The translations under genes were made by a program, and so were the position numbers. Shown here one piece after another: positions 1 through 6,818 of a DNA stretch of 64,000 nucleotides; position 1 is the first letter of the stretch, and every line of letters begins with the position of its first letter. Source of the stretch: Homoserinimonas aerilata (lineage in GTDB: Bacteria; Actinomycetota; Actinomycetes; Actinomycetales; Microbacteriaceae); the NCBI RefSeq assembly GCF_006716125.1, contig NZ_VFOM01000001.1, positions 558,001-622,000 on the forward strand, given 5' to 3'. The notes below the pieces were generated by a model that did not search any database, was not told the origin of the DNA, and saw only the letters and a list, made by a program, of their open reading frames with translations.

Positions 1-663
1 CTGCTGGCGGCCAGCATGCTCGGCGCGACGGTCATGCCGCACGCCATCTACGTGCACTCGGCGCTCGCCCGCGACCGCCACGGAAAGGCGAAGGGGGCGG
101 ATGATCGCGCTCGCCTTCTGAAGGCCACCCGCTGGGACGTCGTCATAGCGCTGGGTGTGGCGGGTGTCGTGAACATCGGCATGCTGCTGCTCGCCGCAGT
201 GAACCTGCGTGACATCGACGGCACCGACACGATCGACGGCGCGCATGCCGCCATTGAGGGCGCGCTCGGCCCGGGGGTGGCGCTTGTCTTCGCGATCGGC
301 CTGCTCGCATCCGGCCTCGCGTCGACCGCCGTCGGCAGCTATGCGGGCGCCACCATCATGGAGGGCCTGCTGCACAGGCGCATCCCCATCTTCGTGCGTC
401 GGGTGGTGACCATGATTCCTGCGCTCATCGTTTTGGGGCTGGGCGTGAGCCCCACCTGGGCGCTCGTGGTGAGCCAGGTGTTTCTCAGTTTCGGCATCCC
501 GTTCGCGCTTGTGCCGCTGCTGCGCCTCACGAATGATCGCTCGCTGATGGGCGAGGCGGTGAATCGTCGCTGGGTGAGCTGGGCGCTCGGTATCGTCGTA
601 CTGCTGGTGGTGGCGCTGAATCTGGCACTGATCGTGTTGACGCTGGCGGGAGGAGAGTCGTGA
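1..663 (+). CDS. mntH: Nramp-family divalent metal transporter, C-terminal part (partial)
   Basis: This is the C-terminal 220 residues of an Nramp-type proton-coupled Mn2+/Fe2+ importer of the cytoplasmic membrane. The frame is open from base 1, so the start lies before the window. The Met-Pro-His motif at visible residues 12-14 (GATVMPHAIYVHS) is the Nramp TM6 metal-binding signature; the partner DPGN motif of TM1 would be outside the window. Several further hydrophobic segments follow and the protein ends normally at TGA. The GTG of the next gene, a DtxR/MntR-type regulator, overlaps the stop by 4 bases, so the two are translationally coupled. That pairing points to manganese or iron homeostasis; which metal is imported cannot be read from this part. 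Confidence 0.9.
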   Translation: MLAASMLGATVMPHAIYVHSALARDRHGKAKGADDRARLLKATRWDVVIALGVAGVVNIGMLLLAAVNLRDIDGTDTIDGAHAAIEGALGPGVALVFAIGLLASGLASTAVGSYAGATIMEGLLHRRIPIFVRRVVTMIPALIVLGLGVSPTWALVVSQVFLSFGIPFALVPLLRLTNDRSLMGEAVNRRWVSWALGIVVLLVVALNLALIVLTLAGGES

Positions 664-1331
664 AGAAACCCGGCGCCCCGACATCCGTCGTCGAGGACTA
701 CGTGAAGGTCATCTATGCGCATACCGAGTGGCAGCCGGTGCCGGTGACGCCGTCGGTGCTCGCCGCGAAGCTGGGTCTGGCCGCGTCGACGGTCACCGAG
801 ATGGTCAAGAAGCTTGCGGTGGCCGGCCTGGTGACGCATGTTCCGTATGGCGCGGTGACGCTGACCGAGGAGGGGCGGATGCTCGCCCTGCGCATGGTGC
901 GCCGGCACCGGCTGATCGAGACCTGGTTGGTGAGCTCCTTCGGTTACGGCTGGGATGAGGTTCACGATGAGGCGGAGGTGCTCGAGCACAGCCTCTCCGA
1001 CCGCCTGTTGGAGGCGATCGCGGAGCAGCTCGGGCAGCCGAGCCGTGACCCGCACGGCGACCCGATCCCCTCGGCGGATGGCACAGTGCAGAGGCCGGAT
1101 GCCGTGCTCCTGTCGGAGGCCCCCGACGGCTTCGAGGGCCGCATTGCGCGGATCAGCGACAGCGATCCGATGCTGCTGCGCTACCTCACGGCGGAGGCGG
1201 TGGAGCTGGATGCCCCCATCGCGGTGGTCGGGCGGCGGCCGTTCGGCGGCGCGCTCACGGTGCGGGTCGGCGCCACTGAACACGATCTCGGTGACGCTGC
1301 CGCGGCATCCGTCTGGGTGTCGCCGCTCTGA
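660..1331 (+). CDS. mntR: DtxR/MntR-family metal-dependent transcriptional regulator
   Basis: This is a 223-residue iron- or manganese-activated repressor. Residues 1-65 form a winged helix-turn-helix (recognition region around AASTVTEMVKKL). Residues 65-140 form the metal-binding and dimerisation domain, rich in His and Glu (RRHRLIETW, DEVHDEAEVLEHSLSDRL). Residues 150-223 resemble the C-terminal SH3/FeoA-like domain of long DtxR proteins, which makes it longer than Bacillus-type MntR. The GTG start overlaps the transporter stop (GTGA), so it is made from the same mRNA as the Nramp gene. By family behaviour it should repress metal uptake when metal is plentiful. It could be an IdeR-like iron regulator, but the linkage to Nramp favours manganese. 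Confidence 0.88.
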   Translation: MKKPGAPTSVVEDYVKVIYAHTEWQPVPVTPSVLAAKLGLAASTVTEMVKKLAVAGLVTHVPYGAVTLTEEGRMLALRMVRRHRLIETWLVSSFGYGWDEVHDEAEVLEHSLSDRLLEAIAEQLGQPSRDPHGDPIPSADGTVQRPDAVLLSEAPDGFEGRIARISDSDPMLLRYLTAEAVELDAPIAVVGRRPFGGALTVRVGATEHDLGDAAAASVWVSPL

Positions 1332-1346
1332 ATCGCAGCCCGATGA

Positions 1347-2084
1347 CTATTTGGGGTCGTTGCTGGGGTCCTGATCGAAGTAGGCCGGGTCGACGACGGC
1401 CTCGTCGGCCGTGAGCGGCGGAACCCCTGCCAGGCGGGCCTTGCGCGCCTTGCTGCTCGACTGCAGGTAGTGCCACACGGTCGGGATGGCGGTGATGGTG
1501 ACGGCGCCGATGAGGATGACGTCGATGTACTCCTTGACGAAGTCGGCGACGGGCGGGATGTAACCGATGAGGTACCCGAAGAAGGTGAGCCCGAAGCCCC
1601 AGAGCACGGCGCCGATGAGGTTGTACAGCGAGTACTTCTTGTAGTTCATGTGGCCGACGCCTGCGGCGACCGGCACGAAGGTGCGCAGGATGGGCACGAA
1701 GCGGGCGAGGATGACCGAGATGCCGCCGAAGCGCTCGAAGAAGCGGTTGGTGCGTTCGACGTTCTCGCGACTGAACAGCCCGCTCTCCTTGCGCTCGAAC
1801 ACGCTCGGGCCGAACCTGTGGCCGATCAGGTAGCCGACCTCACCGCCCGCGAATGCGGCGACCCCGATCAGGATGCCCACCCACCAGATCTCGAGCCCGA
1901 AGACGAGCGAGGTGTGCGTGAGCAGGCCGGAGATGACGAGCAGCGTGTCGCCGGGCAGCAGGAAGCCCACGAGCAGCCCGGTCTCGGAGAAGACGATGAG
2001 GCACACGATGAGCAGGGCCCACGGGCCTGCGGACTGGATGATGGTCTCAGGGTCGAGCCACGGGATGAGTGCGAGGGGAAGCAA
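1347..2084 (-). CDS. DedA-family membrane protein (VTT domain)
   Basis: This is a 245-residue integral membrane protein of the DedA/VTT family, linked in other bacteria to undecaprenyl-phosphate or phospholipid flipping and envelope homeostasis. The family signature is clear: LLPGDTLLVISG near residues 43-54, and a long conserved block with FARFVPILRTFVP and AGVGHMNYKKYSLYN followed by a Gly-Ala-Trp helix. A short hydrophilic C-terminal tail follows the last helix. The likely start is TTG at 2084, preceded by a GGAG about 10 bases upstream; no ATG or GTG fits better. The gene is convergent with mntR, with only 15 bases between the stops. Membership is secure, but the exact substrate is not. 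Confidence 0.88.
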   Translation of the reverse strand: MLPLALIPWLDPETIIQSAGPWALLIVCLIVFSETGLLVGFLLPGDTLLVISGLLTHTSLVFGLEIWWVGILIGVAAFAGGEVGYLIGHRFGPSVFERKESGLFSRENVERTNRFFERFGGISVILARFVPILRTFVPVAAGVGHMNYKKYSLYNLIGAVLWGFGLTFFGYLIGYIPPVADFVKEYIDVILIGAVTITAIPTVWHYLQSSSKARKARLAGVPPLTADEAVVDPAYFDQDPSNDPK

Positions 2085-2202
2085 AAGCGGGTGACTCCAG
2101 TCGATCAGGCCTGGTGGATGCGCCGAGCGGCACTCACACAGAGTACCGCGCGCCGCTCACAGGAACCCTCAGGGTTAACCCCCGAATCGACCCCGAAAAA
2201 AG

Positions 2203-2284
2203 TACGGGAGAAGGGACTTGAACCCTCACGCCTTTCGGCACCAGAACCTAAATCTGGCGTGTATACCAATTTCACCACTCCCGC
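2203..2284 (-). tRNA. tRNA-Leu (anticodon TAG)
   Basis: On the minus strand, GCGGGAG pairs with CTCCCGT (a G-U pair at the end) to form the acceptor stem. The anticodon arm CCAGA-TTTAGGT-TCTGG places TAG, reading CUA-type leucine codons. A long variable arm and a T-arm with GTTCAAGTC are present, as expected for a class II tRNA. The CCA end is not encoded. The gene sits alone between DedA and a TetR gene. Confidence 0.95.
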
Positions 2285-2335
2285 GAGCGGTGACCAGTCT
2301 AACCAGAGCGGCGGATGCGGGCGGCCGGGCAGGCG

Positions 2336-2929
2336 TCAGAGGTGCAGGGATCCGCGCACATGCGCGATGGTGTGCCGAGTCACGGCGGCGAGCGGCGCCC
2401 CGTGCTCGAGGGCGCGCATCGCCGCCTCGACCACGCCGCCGAGCAGCATGGCGGTGAGATCCACATTGCCGATCGCCGACGGGTTCTCTGCCGCGAGTTC
2501 GCGCAGCGCGGACATCAGAGGTGCCGCCTGTTCGCGGTGCAGTTCGCGCAGCCGGCCGCGGAACTCCTCGGGGAGTTGCGCGCCCGAGAGCGCGGCGGCG
2601 GCACGGTGTGCGCCGTCGGCGGCCAGGCGGAGCGTCTCACGAAGGTAGGTGTCGATGCGTTCCGCTGGCGGAGCATCCGAATCGAGCACCTCGAGCAGTG
2701 CCGCGTTGGCTTTGGGGAAGGCGTCTTCGATGATGGCGCCCAGGATGGCCGGCCCCGACGCGAAGTATTGGTAGACGGCCGGGCGGGAGAGCCCGGCGGC
2801 CGCACCGACGGCACCCGGGGTGACTGCCGAGACGCCCCCTTCGACGAGCAGCTCGGTCGCGGCGGCGAGGAGTGCCTCGCGTTGGTGCCTGCGATGCTCG
2901 GCGACGGTGGGTGCGGAAATGCGGGGCAT
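2336..2929 (-). CDS. TetR-family transcriptional regulator
   Basis: This is a 197-residue TetR-type repressor. Residues 14-60 hold the helix-turn-helix, with AAGLSRPAVYQYF as the recognition region. The remainder is the variable all-helical ligand-binding and dimer domain. A strong -10 box (TATAAT on the minus strand) and a perfect 6-2-6 palindrome lie directly upstream, so autorepression is likely. The transcription start predicted from the -10 box leaves only about 5 bases of leader. No obvious target operon lies next to it, because the flanking genes are a tRNA and an Rv3235-like gene. The ligand is unknown. Confidence 0.85.
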   Translation of the reverse strand: MPRISAPTVAEHRRHQREALLAAATELLVEGGVSAVTPGAVGAAAGLSRPAVYQYFASGPAILGAIIEDAFPKANAALLEVLDSDAPPAERIDTYLRETLRLAADGAHRAAAALSGAQLPEEFRGRLRELHREQAAPLMSALRELAAENPSAIGNVDLTAMLLGGVVEAAMRALEHGAPLAAVTRHTIAHVRGSLHL

Positions 2930-2940
2930 GAGCCCAGTCT

Positions 2941-2961
2941 ATTATACTGACACAAGTGTCA
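2941..2961 (-). promoter_or_regulatory. TetR promoter (-10) and palindromic operator
   Basis: On the minus strand, TATAAT (2946-2941) is a consensus -10 box 11 bases before the TetR start codon. Immediately upstream, 2948-2961 reads TGACACAAGTGTCA, an inverted repeat with two 6-base arms and a 2-base spacer. It covers the spacer and -35 zone, the usual position for TetR autoregulation. Confidence 0.75.
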
Positions 2962-3017
2962 GGAACATTTGCCGACGCTGCCGTCAGCAAGCGGCGGCGA
3001 TGTCGCGCATGTCCGAC

Positions 3018-3512
3018 TCAGAGCACGTTGATGGCGACGGCACGCCATCTGTTGTCGAAGCCCTCCAGCCTGATGGCGACGGCGCGCGTACGGGCCCTGC
3101 CGCGCACGATCACGACCGCCTCGACGGCCCCATCGCGGGGCTCGTCGATCGTGACGGAGCCGATGGAGAAGCTGGGCCGGGTCGCAGCCTGACCCTTGGC
3201 CCGGCGCGCCCTGTCGGAGAGCACGACCCGCTTGAGCAGGTTCTTGTAGACGCCATCGTCGACCCAGCGGGCGATCTGCTGCAGGTCACGCGCTCCCGCA
3301 AGGATCTCGATGACACAGCGGGTGAGGTTCTCGAGCAGCGGGCGCGGGTCGGGAAGGGCCGCGGATGCTGCGGGCTGCTTGCCGAAGTAGGCGTCGGGCT
3401 CGTAGGGGGCGCGGATCACCTTGCTCGGAAGCGTCTGCGCTGCGAGGGTGAGGGGGCGTCGATGCGGGGGATGCGCCTGCTGGGGGCCGGATGCGGCCAG
3501 GGCTGTGCTCAT
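3018..3512 (-). CDS. Rv3235-family protein (function unknown)
   Basis: This is a 164-residue protein resembling the actinobacterial Rv3235 family. The first 60 residues are Pro/Ala-rich and probably disordered. Residues 60-164 form a compact alpha/beta region (LENLTRCVIEILAGARDLQQIARWVDD followed by beta-rich segments ending DNRWRAVAINVL). The Trp-ended final strand and the helical RPLLENL region are what I recognise. The start is ATG at 3512 with GGAG just upstream. No enzymatic motif, signal peptide or membrane segment is visible. It is divergent from the unknown gene at 3693. The family assignment is by overall pattern, and no biochemical role is known to me. Confidence 0.7.
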   Translation of the reverse strand: MSTALAASGPQQAHPPHRRPLTLAAQTLPSKVIRAPYEPDAYFGKQPAASAALPDPRPLLENLTRCVIEILAGARDLQQIARWVDDGVYKNLLKRVVLSDRARRAKGQAATRPSFSIGSVTIDEPRDGAVEAVVIVRGRARTRAVAIRLEGFDNRWRAVAINVL

Positions 3513-3645
3513 GGGGGCTCCGTGGGGTAACGGTTCGGGATTTTCGGCTGACGATTCGGGGGGACCGTCTACCCCCGTAATGGGGGGTGCCTCGAGTGAC
3601 TAAACCATTGATCCGAGAAATAGTCCACGCCCCCGATTCGGGGCT

Positions 3646-3686
3646 GTGGAAAACTTCCACGCGGAGAAGACGATTCGCCGTAACGT
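3646..3686 (+). promoter_or_regulatory. Promoter with inverted repeat, leaderless start at 3693
   Basis: An extended TANNNT -10 element TAACGT lies at 3681-3686, six bases before the ATG at 3693, so transcription probably begins at the start codon. GTGGAAAACTTCCAC (3646-3660), a 6-3-6 inverted repeat, overlaps the expected -35 zone and could bind a regulator. The same site also contains a DnaA-box-like TGTGGAAAA at 3645-3653. Confidence 0.5.
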
Positions 3687-3692
3687 CTCCCC

Positions 3693-4337
3693 ATGCGCTG
3701 GGACAATCTCTTCGACGATCTCGAAAGTCAGCTCGAACACGAGCTGACCGCCGAAGAGATCGATCTGCGCGCCGAAGAGGAGCGGCTGAGGCTCGCACGG
3801 CTATCCCTCCGCGATCGCATCCTTGCCGTGCAGGAGGCCAGGGGTGAGGCATCCGTTCCTCTCCTGCGCCTGCTTCTGGCCGGCGAGCGCATGATCGATG
3901 TGCGGGCGATCACATTCGGCCGCGACTGGTTCGCCGCAGAGCTGGTCGAACTCTCGGGCAGGCGCTCGCAGTGCGTCGTGCCGCTCGCCGCCGTCGCGGG
4001 GCTCGTGCTCACCCGTCAGCAGGTCGAACTGAGCCTGCGCCCCGTCGCCGGCTCCGAAGTCGTGCCGGTGCGACCCGTGGGGGTTCCGGATGCGGGGGCC
4101 GGCAGTTCTCTGTCGGCCCGCCTCGGGCTCGGTTATGTTCTGCGAGACCTGTGTCGCCGCCGCCGTGCCATCGAGCTGCATCTCGCCACGGGCATGCGGC
4201 TGCAGGGCACGATCGATCGGGTCGGGCGTGACCATTTCGACATGGCGCTGCACGATGCGGGCGTCGCCCGCCGGGAGCGCGATGTGACCCAGTACAGGGT
4301 CATCCCCTTCGAGGCGATCGAGCTCGTCAGGATCTAG
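3693..4337 (+). CDS. Conserved protein of unknown function, possible SH3/Sm-like C-terminal domain
   Basis: This is a 214-residue protein I cannot assign to a function. The N-terminal 60 residues are highly charged and predicted helical (DDLESQLEHELTAEEIDLRAEEER). The middle and end contain two small beta-rich units of similar flavour: one around residues 60-110 (LLLAGERMIDVRAITFGRDWFAAEL) and one around 165-214 (GMRLQGTIDRVGRDHFDMALHD). These look like duplicated SH3 or Sm-like barrels; this is an inference from pattern only. There is no signal peptide or membrane helix, so it is cytoplasmic. It appears to be expressed from a leaderless transcript. It faces a BldC-like HTH gene. Confidence 0.75.
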   Translation: MRWDNLFDDLESQLEHELTAEEIDLRAEEERLRLARLSLRDRILAVQEARGEASVPLLRLLLAGERMIDVRAITFGRDWFAAELVELSGRRSQCVVPLAAVAGLVLTRQQVELSLRPVAGSEVVPVRPVGVPDAGAGSSLSARLGLGYVLRDLCRRRRAIELHLATGMRLQGTIDRVGRDHFDMALHDAGVARRERDVTQYRVIPFEAIELVRI

Positions 4338-4355
4338 CGCACGTCCCTGTCGGGG

Positions 4356-4643
4356 TCACTGCCCGCGCGGTGCGATCGTCAGCTCGGGGATGTCGGCGAA
4401 CTCGGCCTGGTTCCACAGGTTCATGCGCCGCGCCTCTTCATACTTCGCCTCGATGTACGACTCGAGCACGGATCGCTCGACGCGCCAGTGCCCTCCCGCC
4501 CCGACCTTGATCGCCGGAAGCTCCGCGCTGCGCACGAGCGCATAGGCCTGACTCGCCGAGATGTTCAGGACCTCGGCCACGTCGGCCAGCGTCAGGAAAC
4601 GGCCCAGCGGGGTCGAGTCCGGGGTGTGGTCGGTGCCAGTCAT
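4356..4643 (-). CDS. BldC/excisionase-like helix-turn-helix DNA-binding protein
   Basis: This is a 95-residue protein with a MerR/excisionase-type HTH over residues 13-65. FLTLADVAEVLNISASQAYALV and the basic stretch GGHWRVERSVLESYIEAKY are typical of BldC-like regulators that bind DNA in tandem. The frame stays open upstream for 91 codons, but the ATG at 4643 fits the family length and precedes the conserved domain by the usual short tail. It is divergent from the SAF-domain gene, with a perfect DnaA-type box between them. It probably regulates nearby or developmental genes; the target is unknown. Confidence 0.82.
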   Translation of the reverse strand: MTGTDHTPDSTPLGRFLTLADVAEVLNISASQAYALVRSAELPAIKVGAGGHWRVERSVLESYIEAKYEEARRMNLWNQAEFADIPELTIAPRGQ

Positions 4644-4682
4644 AGTTCGATTATGGACGCAGACAGAGCCGTCGAACGGGCC

Positions 4683-4691
4683 TGTGGATAA
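4683..4691 (-). other. DnaA-box sequence (TTATCCACA)
   Basis: The plus strand reads TGTGGATAA, the exact complement of the consensus DnaA box, in the divergent region between the HTH gene and the SAF gene. A second weaker box occurs at 3645-3653. Two boxes a kilobase apart do not make an origin; they may be chance or titration/regulatory sites. Confidence 0.4.
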
Positions 4692-4764
4692 CTTTCGAGG
4701 CCTGTGGCGGAATGTCTCCACTATTGAGTTTGGCACCGCACATCCGTGACCCCCGAGGAGACCC

Positions 4765-5418
4765 ATGAGCTCGCTGACAGCCCACGACAGGCAGCCGAGT
4801 GGCCGTCGCACCCGTTCGCGGTGGTTCGACCCACGCCTGGCCATCGGTCTCGGCCTGGTCGTCGCATCCGTCGTCGGCGTCATGGCGATCGTCACTGCGG
4901 CCGACGACACCGTCACCGTCTACGCGGCTGATGGCACGCTTGCGGCAGGGGATGTGGTGACGTCGGGTGATCTGGTCGAGCGCAGGGTGCGTCTGGGTGA
5001 GCTCACCGGCAGTTATCTTGCGCCGGGCGGCGTCGTGGACGACGGCGTCGTCATCACCCGCACGGTCGTGAAGGGCGAGCTCGTGCCGATCTCCGCCGTG
5101 GGCAGCGCCGACGACGTGACCTCCGCATCCATCGTCGTGCCCGTGCTGGGGCAGTTGCCACGCTCGGTGGGAGAGGGCTCGCTCGTCGACCTGTGGGCGG
5201 CCGGCGCGGGGGAGCGCGGCGAGTACGAGACGCCCGTTCTTGTGGCCTCCGCGGCGACCGTGGTGCGCATCGCGGAGCAGGAGGGCATCGTCTCGGGCGG
5301 AGCCTCGGTGATGGTCGAACTCATGGTGCCGCGCGGTCTGACGGCGCGCATCCTCGAGGCGAAGGCCGACGGCGATGTGCTCTCGATCATCGCCTCGAGC
5401 GGCCAGGCGAGCGAATGA
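4765..5418 (+). CDS. SAF-domain protein (CpaB/RcpC-like), membrane anchored
   Basis: This is a 217-residue protein. It has a basic cytoplasmic N-terminus, one transmembrane helix at about residues 25-45 (LAIGLGLVVASVVGVMAIVTA), then a SAF domain at about 50-110 (AADGTLAAGDVVTSGDLVERRVRL) and a beta-rich domain resembling the Flp-pilus assembly protein CpaB/RcpC. Its stop overlaps the start of the CpaE-like gene (ATGA), so the two are coupled. CpaB-type proteins line or stabilise pilus secretion channels. Here no TadA/CpaF ATPase, TadB/C or pilin gene follows, so a classical Tad pilus role is not supported locally. Confidence 0.75.
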   Translation: MSSLTAHDRQPSGRRTRSRWFDPRLAIGLGLVVASVVGVMAIVTAADDTVTVYAADGTLAAGDVVTSGDLVERRVRLGELTGSYLAPGGVVDDGVVITRTVVKGELVPISAVGSADDVTSASIVVPVLGQLPRSVGEGSLVDLWAAGAGERGEYETPVLVASAATVVRIAEQEGIVSGGASVMVELMVPRGLTARILEAKADGDVLSIIASSGQASE

Positions 5419-6713
5419 GCGGCGTCGGCCGCATCGCCCTCGCGGTCGTGCCGGGGCGTGAGGGCGGGCTCATCGACGATGTCGCAGCCCACGGCTACGA
5501 CGTGACGGCCCGCTGCTCGAGTGCCGACGAACTGGCATCCGTGCTCGCGGCATCCCGCAGCGACTTCGCCATCGTCTCCTCCGTCGAGCGCTACCTCAAC
5601 CCGCGCCTGGTCGCCGAGGCGGATGCCGCGGGCGTGCGCATCGTCGCCATTGCCGAGACGGATGCGGGGCGCCGGCATGCGGCGAACATCGGTCTGCATG
5701 AGGTCGTCGAGGGCGACGCCGACTGGGCTCGCATCGAGGCCGTGCTGCTCGGCGCCCCGCTCCGGGCGGAGGCGCTGCCGGGCCCCACCGGCGGGCGTGG
5801 CAATGTCATCGCCGTCTGGGGGCCTGCCGGGGCTCCCGGCCGTACGACGCTCGCCATCAACATCGCCGCCGAGCTGGCGTCGGCAGGGCACACGGTCGCG
5901 CTCGCCGATGTCGACACGCACAGCGGTTCCGTCGCTCCCACGCTGGGGTTGCTCGACGAGGCGCCCGGCTTCGCGGCCGCCTGCAGGCTCGCAGGCAGCG
6001 GCGCCCTCACGCGCGCCGAGCTGGAGCGCATAGGCCAGCGTTATTCCTCACCGCATGGCAGTTTCTGGGTGCTCACCGGAATCGGCAGGCCGAGCAGGTG
6101 GCCCGAGCTCTCCGCGGAGAGGGTTGTGGCGACGCTCGCGGAGTGCCGCAAGTGGGTCGACTACACCGTCGTCGACACGGGTTTCAACCTTGAGGGTGAC
6201 GAGGAGATCGTGAGCGATCTGGCCGCGCCGCGCCGCAATGCAGCGACGATCGCCGCGCTCCGGGAGGCCGATCAGGTCGTCGCAGTGGGTTCGGCTGACC
6301 CGGTCGGGCTGTCGCGCTTCCTGCGCGCCCACGTCGATCTGCTCGAGACGATCGTCACCGAGCGCATCCTCGTTGTCATGAACAGGTTGCGCTCTTCGGC
6401 GATCGGTTCGTCCCCGGCGGCTCAGGTCACGCAGTCCCTCGAGCGTTTCGGCGGCATCACCGCGCCGGTGATGGTGCCGTACGACAGGCAGGCGACGGAT
6501 GCCGCGGTGCTGACCGGCGCGACACTGTACGACGTCGCGGCGAAGTCTCCTGCGCGGGTGGCCATCGGAGCCCTCGTCACCCAGCGCATCCTGCCGCCGG
6601 CAGCTGCGCTGCCAGACCGCCGTCGCGGCATCCGCTGGCCATCGCGGGCTCGAAACACCATGAGGGCTGCCGAGGTGCCCGCAGCACCCACCGTGAGCAG
6701 GCTTCGCGGCTAG
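5415..6713 (+). CDS. CpaE/MinD-like P-loop protein with altered Walker A
   Basis: This is a 432-residue protein. Residues 1-115 resemble a degenerate receiver-like domain, as in CpaE. Residues 125-390 form a ParA/MinD-type ATPase fold. The Walker A region reads WGPAGAPGRTTLAINIA (about residues 134-150): the deviant lysine signature KGGxGKT is replaced by a Pro/Ala/Arg version, which recurs in actinobacterial CpaE-like proteins. A DVDTHSG switch and VDTGFN Walker B-like segments remain. The start is ATG at 5415 inside the stop of the SAF gene. It probably localises or regulates a surface apparatus with the SAF protein. Whether it hydrolyses ATP is uncertain because the key lysine is replaced by Arg. 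Confidence 0.78.
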   Translation: MSGVGRIALAVVPGREGGLIDDVAAHGYDVTARCSSADELASVLAASRSDFAIVSSVERYLNPRLVAEADAAGVRIVAIAETDAGRRHAANIGLHEVVEGDADWARIEAVLLGAPLRAEALPGPTGGRGNVIAVWGPAGAPGRTTLAINIAAELASAGHTVALADVDTHSGSVAPTLGLLDEAPGFAAACRLAGSGALTRAELERIGQRYSSPHGSFWVLTGIGRPSRWPELSAERVVATLAECRKWVDYTVVDTGFNLEGDEEIVSDLAAPRRNAATIAALREADQVVAVGSADPVGLSRFLRAHVDLLETIVTERILVVMNRLRSSAIGSSPAAQVTQSLERFGGITAPVMVPYDRQATDAAVLTGATLYDVAAKSPARVAIGALVTQRILPPAAALPDRRRGIRWPSRARNTMRAAEVPAAPTVSRLRG

Positions 6714-6818
6714 GAGAGAAGCCGTCTTCCCGCTCGTCGTCTGTCGTTAACCTGCTCTCCACCTGCCGGTCGAATCCGAAAGTTACCTTCGCTGAGTCGA
6801 GCGGAGGAGGTACCGGCT

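Noticed and set aside
3600..4700. Replication origin because of DnaA boxes
   Set aside because: There are only two boxes a kilobase apart and no dnaA, dnaN or AT-rich unwinding region.
4644..4916. N-terminal extension of the BldC-like protein to 186 residues
   Set aside because: It would run through the promoter region of the divergent gene, and its residues are not domain-like.
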